The notes under the pieces are model-generated. The model searched no databases. It saw nothing but the letters and a program-made list of their open reading frames with translations, and was not told the DNA's origin. Below, in pieces: positions 23,165 through 34,180 of a stretch of DNA of 64,000 nucleotides. Location: the NCBI GenBank assembly GCA_001695595.3, contig MBPM02000044.1, positions 248,001 through 312,000 on the forward strand, in the 5' to 3' direction. This DNA is from Plasmopara viticola (Eukaryota; Oomycota; Peronosporomycetes; Peronosporales; Peronosporaceae). The translations under genes were made by a program, and so were the position numbers. Within the stretch, counting starts at the first letter, position 1; each line of letters begins with the position of its first letter.

Positions 23165-25372
23165 ATGGATGAACTGCACGATGCGATCCAAGATGCGCAG
23201 TATATCGGCGCAGTCAACAATCTACACCGCGGACCAAGTGCAGCCTTCTACACGCCGTCCGGTAGTGAATTGACGCAGTTTATCGACCGTCACGAACGTG
23301 CGCTTGGCAGCAATTGGCTCGACATGGAAGACGTGCTGGATATGCCCCTTGGCTTTTACTTGTTCCGGCAATTCTGTCGCCTCGACGCGCGAGGGAGTCA
23401 AAAACTGGATTTTCTTGTCGAAGTCACTCGATTTCGTGGGCTCCAGTCTTCTGAACAGCGCGCTAGTCAAGCCAGGGAGATCTGGGACCGCTTTTGTGGC
23501 AACGCACCGTCCAGTGGTACCCAACGACCAAGCAGTGGCACGGTGTGGTCGTTGGCCACGAGGACAGAGGCTCGACGACACTCGACGGTACCCACTGTGG
23601 CCGCGACGTCGACGTCAGCTAGAGCTGATCAATTGGCAGCTACGAAGATACACAGGCCGCTTGTACATTGCCAGAGTCCAACTCGAATGAGGCTCGGCTG
23701 TCTTGACGAGTTGAACGTGGCCTCCATGACAACCAATGGGCTAGTGTTTTGGCGAAAGCATGCGTCGACCGTCTCAATGGCAGACGTCCGCACCATGTAT
23801 CGGACCGTGTCGACTGACGTGAAACCCCTTGGCATTAGCGGGGAAGTCGTGCAGCGATTGAGGGCTGTGTTCAAGCCCAAGCAATCCGATCTCGACCGTC
23901 GGGATTCGATGAATTGTGTGCGCGATGGGAGTCCTACTAGGACGACAAGTCCGACAACGAGTACTGCGTCCACTATTGAACTCAATGATCTAGGAATCGA
24001 GTCGCGCTCTGAAAGTTCACTCTCGCACATTCCAGGCGAGAAACGATTGAAGTTGGATGTACACGATTGGGCGCTGACTTTGTTTGATGAATTGGAAGCG
24101 TGCGTGCTCTGCAGCTTGGAGCAAGAGCAGTTTCCGGATTTCAAGGCTTCGGCGTTTTACAAGCGATTGATTGCTTTTTTATTTCTGCAAAAGCGACGAG
24201 TGGGCGAAGAGGACTTTACGGTTCTCCGTGTACTGGGACGTGGTGGCTTTGGGATGGTGAATGGGTGCATCAAGCGCACGTCTGCATCGTTGTACGCCAT
24301 GAAAGTCATGAACAAGAAGATGATTAAGAAGAAACACGCGGAGAAACTGTGTCTTGCTGAGCGAAAGATTCTCGCCATGCTCTCGTCCCCATTTGTCGTG
24401 TGTTTGAAATATTCGTTTCAGACACCCGAGGAGCTCTTTTTGGTCCTCGATCTACGGACAGGAGGGGATTTATCCTATCATCTCAACCGTACGCGATTCT
24501 CGGAGACACAAGTGCGTTTCTGGGCAGCGCAAATTTTACTTGGCATTCAACATTTACACGAAAAGCGCATTGTCTACCGCGATTTGAAACCTGAAAATAT
24601 TTTACTCGACGAAAAAGGAAATTGCAGCATTTCCGACCTTGGATTAGCTGTTGAAATGACAGCAACATTAACTGGTCGGTGCGGAACGCGAGGGTATTGG
24701 GCACCCGAAATGTTACTGCGGGATGAAAATGGCAACCGACTGGTGTACAACGAGACCGTGGATTGGTGGAGCTATGGATGTTTAGTGTATGAACTCTTGT
24801 ACGGCAAGTGCCCCTTTCGAACGTCGAAAGCCAAGGCTTTGCATCAAGACAAACAGCAGGCATATGATAAGGCCACGTTGGAGCTCACCCCTGCCTACGA
24901 TGCCAAGTATTTCTCTTCCGATGCAGCCGAATTGATTCAGCGTACGGTGTGCCGCATACGGAAATGTCGTGTCTGAGTGCTCACGTCCCTTGTTTTTTGT
25001 CGTTGACTTTGTGTAGAATTGCTGATTCGAGACCCGCGGAAACGATTAGGGGCCAAAGGAGCAGACGAAATCAAGCGCATGCGGTTCTTTTCATCCATTG
25101 ATTGGGATCGGATGGAACAGATGCAGGTCCCACCCCCGTTTGTGCCCGACAATGAGATCAATGCGGCGTCCCAAGCTGATATTGGTCTCTTTGACATTGC
25201 AACTGTCAAGGGGATCAAGTTGTCGGAGCAGGAACAGGCTGCGTATAGTGGGTGGGATTATGTCTGTCCTGAAACGTTTCAGCGGGAGGCAATTGAGTAT
25301 CTCGTGTGGGAAGTCAAGCATGGCCCATGCTCGACCGGGGTCAAGCACAATTCGTGCTGCTTAATATCTTGA
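23165..25372 (+). CDS. G protein-coupled receptor kinase-like AGC kinase with RGS homology and CaaX end, 710 aa
   Basis: Two exons, 23165-24941 and 25017-25372. The 75-nt intron has GT..AG ends and joins LIQ to QLLIRDPRKRLG in frame. The RGS homology region is split: an N-terminal part around residues 35-112 (FYLFRQFCRLD) and terminal helices around 300-345, separated by a Ser/Thr-rich insert of about 180 residues. Kinase domain: Gly loop GRGGFGMV (358-365), Lys380 in YAMK, YRDLKPEN with Asp473, and SDLGLA (DLG in place of DFG, a hallmark of GRKs). An AGC tail follows. The protein ends in CCLIS, a CaaX motif with terminal Ser, which predicts farnesylation and membrane attachment as in rhodopsin kinase. 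It likely phosphorylates activated heptahelical receptors at the membrane. Confidence 0.9.
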
Positions 25373-25539
25373 GGCGGTAGGACATATTTAAGTGCTCGTA
25401 GTGTAATATCACTGTCATTATCGATATGTTCAAACATTACAACTTCAAGAATGTATAGTTCGTGGCGACGAAATCTAACGTTCTTCTATATCAAGCATCC
25501 TTTCGATCCTCGTTTCGCCTCCAGCAGGCCCTTCTTACC
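25373..25539. other. Short intergenic space between GRK and acyl-CoA dehydrogenase genes
   Basis: 167 bases between two genes on the same strand. It must hold the 3' end of one transcript and the start of the next. No motif was identified with confidence. Confidence 0.5.
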
Positions 25540-26920
25540 ATGTTTGTCAAGCCATTGCAGCGCACTGTCGCTGCCTCGTCCTTTGTCGTCAAGAACGTGT
25601 ACGTGTCACTATCAGCTACTTGCTTTATCGACGAGGCTTGAATCTTTGCAACGTGTAGCCGCGCACAGACTCGATCTATCGGCTTTTTATCGACGCTACC
25701 GGAAGAGCATCTGATGCTGCGCGACATGTGCCGGCAATACGTGGCCAAAGCGCTGCAACCCATTGCTGGCGAGCTGGATAGAGAGCACAAGTACCCGGCA
25801 AGTCAGATCAAGGAACTCGGGGAAATGGGGCTCATGGGCGTCGCGATTGATGACAAATATGGTGGCGCAGGCCTCGACTACCTCGCGTACTCGATCGCTG
25901 TGGAAGAAATCAGTCGCGGATGTGCCTCAACAGGCGTCATCATGTCGGTCAACAACGTGCGTCTGTATTAATGTTTTCAATGTGGATAGATGTATTCTAT
26001 GAGGAGATGGTGAGGCGGTATTTTTTGTCGTGTAGTCCTTATATTGTGCCCCGCTCGAGAAATTTGGCACGCTTGAGCAAAAGGAGCAACACTTGACGCC
26101 GTATGCGAGCGGAGAGAAGCTCGGATGCTTCGGACTCAGTGAACCAGGCAACGGCAGTGACGCAGGAGCGGCTTCGACTACAGCTCGGGTTACGGACAAA
26201 GGTTACGTCCTTAACGGTACGAAGGCATGGATTACCAACGCCCATGACGCGGATCAAGCCATTGTGTTTGCTACGACGAACAAGGCGCTCAAGCACAAAG
26301 GAATCAGCGCGTTCCTTGTACCGACTACTGCGCCTGGCTTCTCATTGGGAAAGAAGGAGGATAAACTTGGAATTCGCGCGTCTAGCACGGGCAACCTGAT
26401 CTTTGAAGACGTGGAAATTCCCAAAGAGAATTTAATTGGCAACGAAGGCGATGGCTTTAAAATTGCCATGATTACGCTGGATTCTGGTCGCATTGGCATT
26501 GCGGCGCAGGCGCTGGGAATTGCCCAAGCGTCGTACGATTGCGCAATCGCATACGCACAGACCCGTAAGACGTTTGGTAAGCCTTTGGCTTCGAATCCAA
26601 TTATCCAGACCAAGTTGTCGATGATGGCGACGGAGCTTGAAGCTGCACGGTTGTTGACGTGGAAAGCGGCAGTGGAAAAGGACGCGGGCAGACCGTTTAC
26701 AAAGCTGGCGGCCATGGCGAAGCTCAAAGCGTCCGAGGCTGCCACACTGTGCTCTCACCAAGCCATCCAAGTACTGGGTGGCATGGGCTACGTATCGGAG
26801 ATGCCGGCTGAGCGTCACTACCGCGATGCACGCATCACTGAGATTTACGAAGGCACGTCCGAGATCATGCACCTCGTCATTGGCAGTGCCCTCAACAAAG
26901 AGTTCAACGAGACCAACTAG
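25540..26920 (+). CDS. ACADS: Short-chain acyl-CoA dehydrogenase, mitochondrial, 413 aa
   Basis: Three exons: 25540-25598, 25659-25956 and 26036-26920, with introns of 60 and 79 nt (GTACGT..GTGTAG and GTGCGT..GTGTAG). All junctions keep frame. The FAD enzyme catalyses the first step of beta-oxidation of short acyl-CoAs. The N-terminus ([17 protein letters not shown]) looks like a mitochondrial presequence. Family motifs: [15 protein letters not shown] (flavin/substrate), [45 protein letters not shown]-like QVLGGMGYV, and [11 protein letters not shown], whose Glu is the catalytic base in SCAD. Length equals human ACADS (412 aa). Electrons would pass to ETF. Confidence 0.93.
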
Positions 26921-27188
26921 CGCGTGCATAGTGACAGCAAGACGGGACCTCTGCTATATAAGTTTGCAACGATCGTTTTCAAAACTAACTGCGAGTTATT
27001 GAAAGTATCAAATATTATCGGCTACACACCGTCAAAATGCGCTCTGCAAATCTCCGACGTGTATACCCGGATGACATTTATATTTAATATACGCGTCAAT
27101 TAAATCCTACCAAAAACATAGAGGCAAGCATGCTGGGAATGCCTGGCTTGCCTTCCACGCATTGACTTCTGCAATTGATAGATGACGA
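26921..27188. other. Intergenic, downstream of the acyl-CoA dehydrogenase
   Basis: No gene seen. Confidence 0.4.
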
Positions 27189-27440
27189 CTAAACGCTGGT
27201 CTCATCATAGATGGCTTTGGTTGGATCGTACTTGCGAAATAGAGTCAGCGCGGTGGCTTCAAGCAACGCACGCGTCGAGCCAATTCGTCCAAGTGAGCAG
27301 TGCAGTACTTCTTGTTGGCTGGCTTGAGTGGATTTCGGCAAGTTCTATCCACGCTTTGAATCGGTGCTGGTGTCTTTAATCGAGCCTTTCGCGCACTCTT
27401 CTTGAACGTGCTCCTCTTGATCTACGGGTGTGGGCGCCAT
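27189..27440 (-). pseudogene. Small broken ORF, unknown protein
   Basis: The minus-strand ATG at 27440 opens MAPTPVDQEEHVQEECAKGS. One in-frame TAG lies at 27345-27347, after which the same frame continues (LLEATALTLFRKYDPTKAIY) to a TAG at 27189-27191. That would be about 83 residues with a single stop. The second half looks coding (amphipathic, then a Lys/Tyr-rich end). It could be a damaged small gene or the last exon of something larger. No family recognised. Confidence 0.3.
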
Positions 27441-27869
27441 TATCAGTACATGAATGAAAAGTTCGCGCTTGATTCCACCGACTACAGACCAGAGCGGTGG
27501 GATGTGGGTTAGACTTCTTATGAGGTGATCTTCCAGCCAGACGCATCTTAACAAATATGATAACCTCTTGAAAACGATTATATGATCGAAATCAGAAAAA
27601 GTTTTTTCTGATATTGAGAACCACCTTCTTGTGGCATCCCTCTGAAATTTTATGTGTTGGTCTCGTGCGTTGCAAGAAAACGACGGGATAAACGAAACAC
27701 CCTGTCTGATGATCAAATCGTTAAGAATCACCTCGGAATAAGGACCAACCACTTCTGGTCCTTAGCAATTATTGTCAGTATATAACGACCAAACATATAA
27801 TACCGGTATGACATTCGCGATGTTGCTTTGTTGATTTCAATACCGAGACGATATATAGGTGTAAGAGTT
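27441..27869. other. Intergenic, no gene seen
   Basis: AT-rich. The minus-strand open frame continues to 27752 without a convincing protein pattern. Confidence 0.35.
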
Positions 27870-28440
27870 GTTATGTTCTGTAAAAATCAATCAAGAAATT
27901 CATGAGATACATCAATCAATCAGTATTCAAACGATCAATCTATCAGAAACATCAACCAGATGCCGCGATGTTGCTGAATTAATTTCGACATCGAAACGAA
28001 CGATGGACATCACAATCGTTATGGCCATGGAAAAATTCATAGGACCTGCTTGGACCTGGATGTTGCTAGGACAAAAATCTAGTAAATATGCTGGTAAAAG
28101 GTGTTCTCGTTAGTCTTATAGACTTTGAACCTCTGATCCTACAAAAATTATACTTGTCTATAGAGATATCTTAGTCAATGATCCATCATCATCTATTATC
28201 TTTTTCCGATAGTGTAGCTACAACTTCACTTTTTGTTGGGACAAAATAGAATTCGCAAAGTCACTATAAATCTGTATCATGACGCCTCTCGTGTAATGAA
28301 TCGATATGATTTTACCAAGGACGACAATCTTTATTCCCGGGTCAAAAGATATTTTACGATGCTTTTATAAAATCGTATGTTTCCAATCAAATGGCTATCG
28401 ATTTAATTAGAGGAAGCACTTGCCAATTCATCAGACATAA
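27870..28440 (+). repeat. Long direct repeat, copy 1 (unknown, formerly coding?)
   Basis: Matches 29495-30060 in the same orientation, with many substitutions and small indels. Shared blocks: ATCGTTATGGCC, TTGGACCTGCTT or TTGGACCTGCTTAG, GTTCTCGTTAG, GATCCATCATCATCTAT, and GACGACAA..TT followed by a GGG stretch. Both copies hold a partly conserved plus-strand reading around CLDxD and DDNL. No complete protein remains. The two copies flank the ExoX-C-like remnant and the LINE-derived insert. Confidence 0.6.
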
Positions 28441-28659
28441 AGCAGTCGAAATTGCGTGGTCTCGTGGTGCCACACAAGCTGACTTGAAAAAACATATCGA
28501 CATCGTAAGGAAAACGTAATGATAATTTGATGAGAACATGACAAGAACATGATAACAATTGCAAATACACATCTGTCCAATGTTTCGTTTGCAATCTAAA
28601 TTCCCGTGTCTTGCGTTACTTAATTTGACTCTTCTTCTACATTAAGAAGTTCGAATCAA

Positions 28660-28925
28660 CGACCTCGTTCTTGATCAGCCAAAAATTGTGTTGTTCTTAC
28701 CGTAAATCCGCTTTATCGTCTTACCTTTGTATTCTCCCCATGTCATCACAAACAAAAGGTAAGACCCACGAAGTTTTCCATCGAAGAACTTGCTGATTTC
28801 GGAATACTTACCAATTGGGATCTCTTGTGGGTACAGTCACTTCGCAAATTGTTAATCCACTTCCCAAATTTCAGCAATTTGTTCGCCTCGGTACTTTCCA
28901 AAATTTACTGTGAGTGTATCCGCTT
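28660..28925 (-). pseudogene. ExoX C-terminal-like (GKYKG repeat) protein remnant
   Basis: A single minus-strand frame shows two copies of a motif typical of the small ExoX-C-like domain: FGKYRGEQIAEIWEVD near 28905-28860, and MTWGEYKGKTIKRIY near 28765-28720. Between them is IPIGKYSEISKFF. In-frame stops (after VD and after QFAK) break it. Such GKYKG domains occur in exonucleases and in DNA-virus proteins of unknown function. The assignment rests on motif recognition only. Confidence 0.5.
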
Positions 28926-28945
28926 GTAGACAATATACATATATA

Positions 28946-29298
28946 GACCGATACATGTATGTAATGTAATGTATTACGTTATCGCGTTGCCAAGTTATGC
29001 ACGTGCTAGGCTCAGTCTGGCTAGTCCACGGCATAGAGTGGTGTCCGCATACGTCGAGTCTCGTTCGGCGGGCAGTGCAGCCGGCACCGAGGTCGTGAGG
29101 GTCTTCCATTATTTTGTTTAGCTCTGACTTGGTAAGAGCCCAGGTGGCGCCCGGTGCTGGAGACCGTCGCGTCGAGGGTGAGACTCGTTAGAGACCTGCG
29201 GATGCCCGAGAGCACCTGCCCGAAGCGCGCGAGCATTTAGCCCCCGCGCTTGGAAGGAGGGCGTCACCCCAACCTTTTCCAAGCTGACCGATACATGT
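28946..29298 (-). mobile_element. Short non-autonomous LINE-derived element with 13-bp target-site duplication
   Basis: The element body (about 28959-29285) is the 5' end of the LINE (about 110 bp), then about 34 bp from inside its RT C-terminal coding region (the CACCTGGGCTCTTACC part), then an A-rich junction, then the LINE 3' end with a repeated TTACAT-like tail. It is flanked by GACCGATACATGT at 28946-28958 and again at 29286-29298, a perfect 13-bp duplication, which indicates insertion by target-primed reverse transcription. The same two internal junctions occur at 38.03-38.36 kb. Confidence 0.85.
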
Positions 29299-29494
29299 GT
29301 GATATAAATTAAATAATACAAAGTACTAGCGCGAGTTAGCCCATCAATATTGATGGATTATTGTCGCCATGGACTTGATAAGACATAGCCAATCTGTAAA
29401 AAACACCAATCAATAACGACATCCGCGAATGTTACCTTGTCAGTTAAAAAACGAAGAGATTACGACATCGATATCGTTGTCACCCTTTAATTAT
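29299..29494. other. Short AT-rich spacer
   Basis: No feature seen, apart from ATCAATCAAT-like simple sequence near 29405. Confidence 0.35.
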
Positions 29495-30060
29495 TCACAA
29501 TGAACATCAACCAATTCACTACAAAGAACTTCAATCATTCGATCTATAAGAAGCATCAATCAATAGTGCCATCCACTATGTGCTACTTTGTTCATTTACA
29601 TACCGAGAGTAGTAATTAAGATCAAAATCGTTATGGCCCTGGTGAAATTTATTGGACCTGCTTAGACCCCGATAATGTTGGGACAAAACGTGAATTAATT
29701 ATGCAGGCTAGAGAGGTTCTCGTTAGACTTATAGTAATTTTAACTTTTTGCCCTAATGACCTACGAAAATCATAGTTGTCTATAGAAATATCTCAGTCGA
29801 TGATCCATCATCATCTATCATTTTTTTTCTAATTGTGGAGCTACACCACGGATATTTTGTTGAGACAGACAGTCACAACACGAAAAGCAGGGGAATTGGT
29901 GCTTCTCGTGTAAGGAAACATTATATTTCACCCAGGGACGACAACCTTCTCTCCTGGGACAAAGATAATATGCGAAGCTTTAATAGAGACATATGGTCCC
30001 ATTAAAATGTTTATTGATCAATCAAAGGGACGCAATTCGTCACGTTCTAGAAACATAAGA
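29495..30060 (+). repeat. Long direct repeat, copy 2
   Basis: Partner of 27870-28440. This copy is better preserved in one stretch (reading GEIYWTCLDPDNVGTKREL near 29640-29700), supporting the idea that the unit was once protein-coding. It still has several stops. No family recognised. Confidence 0.6.
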
Positions 30061-30144
30061 AATTTCTGATCCGATGTTTATTTATAGTAAGTACATAGCT
30101 TTGTATACAACAATTAGCTCACTCTACCAACCATTATCAGATTC

Positions 30145-30332
30145 ATAGAGAGCCGATGCTCGCAAACGCTACTATCGGAAGAATCAAAAGGCTAAAACGT
30201 CCGAGCAGAAAGAATACAATGAAAAGAACAAGGCTAAGATTTCTCAATATCAAACAGCGTGTAGAGCGCGCAAGCGGGCTGAAAAAAGCCCGAGTAGAGA
30301 TAAGATCGTGAAATCAAATATGTTTTTTTAGA
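30145..30332 (+). pseudogene. Lys/Tyr-rich ORF, exon or remnant
   Basis: Open frame of about 61 residues bounded by stops and lacking an ATG start. It has a repeating charged pattern (RKRYYRKNQKAKTSEQKEYN, then KNKAKISQYQ) and ends at TAG 30330-30332. Similar K-x-x-Y-type repeats are common in proteins of large DNA viruses and of mobile endonuclease elements. An AG precedes the frame (CATAG), so it could be a second exon. It lies just upstream of the primase-helicase relic on the same strand. Confidence 0.4.
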
Positions 30333-30509
30333 ACAATTTTCAGTTCTGAAAAAAATTCTATTCTGACGTTTGATCATTAGAATATAAGAAATATCAACAT
30401 ATCGAATATTAAATTTCGAAAACGTGCTCTATCAAAAACTGTACCCGTAAATGCTACAAGGCTACACCTTGCCACTGGGACCACCGCGGTCTCGTGAGTA
30501 AACTCACTC

Positions 30510-33045
30510 CGATTGTTAGGCACGTCGTAGAATCAGTTCCTGAAACAGTCGCCAACTCGATTGTAGAACCAGTTGTAGAATCCGCCGCCGAACTAGTTGT
30601 ACACCCCGTTATTGTACCCAGTTATTAAAATCGTTGCTGAAGCCTTTGTCATTGAAGCAGTCGTCGAGCGGTTGTTGATTGAAATTTTGAATACGAATAC
30701 AACTATATCCATCGCGAGCGCCAATACGAACATTGGATTAAGAAGCACGCTAGTGTCGATGGTAATGTAAGCTACTCACTCTATGGAGAAGGTAAGGGAT
30801 ATCTTTATGATGTGGAGGATGCACACGTGTTGCAGGCCGTTAATGGCAAAGGAAAGAATCGTCGCTCTGTTTGGCTATACAACCATGTTGATAGATCTGC
30901 ATGTGTTAAATTTGCTCATAGGCAGTTGAAGCATGAGTGTCATGAAATATTCATTGGCAATCGCAAAATCAAGTTATTTATCGATTGCGATCGAAAGCTC
31001 ACAGATGCAAAATTTAATGCATATGAGATGACGACTGACCAAATAGTTCTTCATATGGCTATTGATAGTATGGCCGCGTTTAAGCACGCAATTGAATACA
31101 TCGATTGCGAATTTGCTATTTACGAAGACGACATTGACTCTCTTGTGACTAATCGATCGCCTAAATGGACGGTGGCGTCAAATTTTCCACGCATATTGTT
31201 ACCAACATCGGATTTATTGTTACAGAGTGTAAGGCTTTTGCCAAATACGTGCATATGGAGTCTTTCACATATATACGCGATGTCGGAGACTCTTACATCA
31301 AGTTTTTAAATTTGTGTATTGATCTCCAGCCATATCGCAGCAATGGAACGCTTTCAATTCCAGGAGGAAACAAACGAGGGAATGTAAATCGAGACTCAAA
31401 CCATTCAACGTTACCTTCAACACGTCTTTCTTGTTGTATACCGCTGCTGATATGGCATACACTGATCGAGATTTGACCAATGATTTGGAGATCAAGTCAG
31501 TTGGTTAGCCACAAGAACCCTTCGCCGAGTCGAGTAATGAGCTCATTGACAAAACGATTCAGAAGATCAGCAAAATTGTAGAGCACGACTTATCGAAATC
31601 TAATGTTTAAGGACGGGCTCCCAAAGTCAACTTCGTTTGCGTCAAACGTATTGGCTTATAGCATTGCTTTGTTTGTGACCGGATACACGAATTGGACGAT
31701 ATGATGCTTCTAACATTGTATGAAAAGAAGCAATGTGCTCGGTGGAAATTTAATTATGCCCCGAAAGAAATAATGGCGATTCGCTGGTTTGGACGTAGAA
31801 AAACTGAGATATCAGTTGATGAAAATGCGTTTGCGCCAGAAGATATCGAATCCTTTGCTGCTGAAGAGTTAAATCCCGAGCAGAACGTAAACTTGCTGAA
31901 GCTCAGCGGATAAAGCTGAAGTTGATCAAAATTGTCGGCGATAAATACAGACGCTCATATGGCTCAGGGGCAATCTATGAACACATAACGGACTATTATT
32001 ACACGTGCAAGTATAGTGATCCAAAGCTATTTCTGTACGATTTCTTGGCAAATGACGAACCATATCAATTGTCTACAAAGAAAAAGTCTGACAAATTGCT
32101 CCATTTCAGTAAATATACGATTCATCGAGGGTTTGCCTTTATGGCATTTAATCATAGCTATATTAGTTACAGCAATGGAATTATGATTTATCAATTGCTA
32201 AATTTGTGAACGCAACAGATGTCTCAAAGTTTGTAAATACATCAATCAGAAATTCAAAATCACTGAGACACCGCTATTTGATACATACTTTTTTGTCGAT
32301 TCAGGGAAGAAGAGGACCGCGAGTTCATTTACTTCTTTGTTGGTCGATGTCTAACCGTTTCAAATGACAATTTCAACTGCATGCTAATGATTCAAGGAAA
32401 GGGAGGATCATATAAAAGCCTTTTGGCCAATCTCAATAAATTTGCATTTGGTCAAGATCAGATTGAATTACTAAAAAACAATCTCGGTAGGCAGAAAGAA
32501 CACAAAATTTGATTCTGCTTCCTAGAGCAGCCTTGTTCGTAACTAAGTAAAAGCTGGACACCTTGAGCTCTACTATTTGTACGCTTTCATGCACTTATCG
32601 TTAGCTTTTATTGTAAGTAAAAAGTGTTCAGTATGGGTGTGCAGAAACAGAGGCGTTCCGAGGGACGACTATTTTTTGTGTTATCATCAATGCAAGAATA
32701 ATCTTGCCTGAGTGAATTTGCCATGAAGCAAATCGTTTGCTGGGACGACATGCCTCACAACATCGCTAAGACGCTTCCCCGATCAGATTTGTTATCATTG
32801 ATGACTCGCGGTTCTATCTCGTGCCCTATCAAAGGGAAAGGCTGAAGTGCTAGATTGGAATATTTCAACTCCAATCAGCTCTAATTGTATGCCAAACTAC
32901 AAAGACGAAGCTGGCGAAATCGTTCGTCGTCTGATAGATTTTAAATTATGCAAGCAAGTCCCTAACGACGAAGTAGATGTAAAACTTGAGCAGAAAATCA
33001 AAGATCAAGAGTTCGCAACGTTCAAACTATATCGAATTTGACGAC
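30510..33045 (+). pseudogene. Primase-SF3 helicase (D5-like) relic of a DNA virus or Polinton-type element
   Basis: Pieces in order: a Val/Glu-rich leader near 30520-30620; an archaeo-eukaryotic primase region with all three expected motifs, DxD in LFIDCD (~30975), S/T-x-H in KFSTHIV (31180-31200) and the late Asp in CIDLQPY (~31318), followed by SIPGGNKRG; a D5-like linker (31922-32209); and an SF3 helicase part (FIYFFVGRCL, then a Walker A with Tyr where Gly is expected, GKGGSYKS at ~32395-32418). A C-terminal helicase segment follows (DWNISTPISSNCMPNYKDEA, 32850-32905). Frameshifts (one between 31140 and 31177) and many stops show it is dead. In the source element this protein would start and unwind DNA for replication. 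Family match is by motif; the exact virus group is not resolved. Confidence 0.75.
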
Positions 33046-34180
33046 AAATATGCAAGCAAGAAGGTGACAACATTTACTCCCCAGTCAATCATTTATAAAA
33101 GCAATTAGTTTCGCGAGACTGCTAATAACAGCGTAGCATATGAAGAAGGAGCAAAAATAGCAAGATCTGATATGTGGAGACACTTGCTCGTATGATTTGA
33201 AGAAAAATTCGGACTGCATTTATTGGCAAGAGATTGAGCGCGTTCATAGCTATCTAAATTTATCGAAATAAAAAATCTGCACGCATCGTGCAAAATAAAT
33301 ATAAGGAATACAATTGCTGTAACAACTACTGATGCAATGGCAGAAACACCAAACGATACTTAAATAATGCTGCAATATCGTCTTTTATTCGAAACACCCT
33401 GAGACCGACGATTAATAATTGGCGATGACTGATTCTAATGGCTATTGTATCAATTGATAAAATTGTAAGTTCAGCCTCAGAAACAACACTTCGTGTGATT
33501 GCGACGGTGGAGAAACTGAGGTTGCTCGTACCGAAGTCGGTGTTTGAAGTGTTGTTGCTGCTTCTATTCATGACGGAGCAAAAGAATGTCCTCGGTGGTT
33601 GAGGCAGTCGGTAAGAGAAAAGAAAATGGTGGAAGCGCTGCAATTAATAATATACCAAAAAGCTGAAAAACAAATTCTCAGAACTGATACAATGTCTTAA
33701 AAAAACAAGTCAATCGATTATCGCTGCAGAACAACTAAAGATGTTTACTTTATATTGATGAGGGCGAGTCTTTGAATGGGTTTAAGACGCGATGGTGACG
33801 AAGACGCCCAACAAGATCGTATGCAACGCGGATGAGCTGCACTTGTACTTGATCAAGAAGGACCACGCATGAATAACAAACGATGAGGTCGAAGATGAAA
33901 CATTGATAATAGAACGTAGCTCAATCGGAACACAGCGACATTGGCCACTCGGAGAAAAATGCGCGGCACCAAGTCGATTTGCATTGCATTACTGCATTTC
34001 TTGTTTAATTAAATTCAAAATGTGATCAAGCAACTAACTTCTTCATCGAGAAACAAATTCGCGGTCGGCTTTGCGTTGGACGTCTCTGCAAATTCTGCGC
34101 CGGAAACGCATCGAGCTCGGGCGGTCGAAATTCTTGAGCTTCAGTGCAAGCGTGACCTGAGGTGATTCTCATATAGTAAT
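33046..34180. other. Intergenic, no clear gene
   Basis: AT-rich. A partial plus-strand reading near 33790-33990 (NKIVCNADELHLYLIKKDHA) looks like coding remains, but no family is recognised. The 105-aa minus-strand frame at 33326-33643 has no support. Confidence 0.35.
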
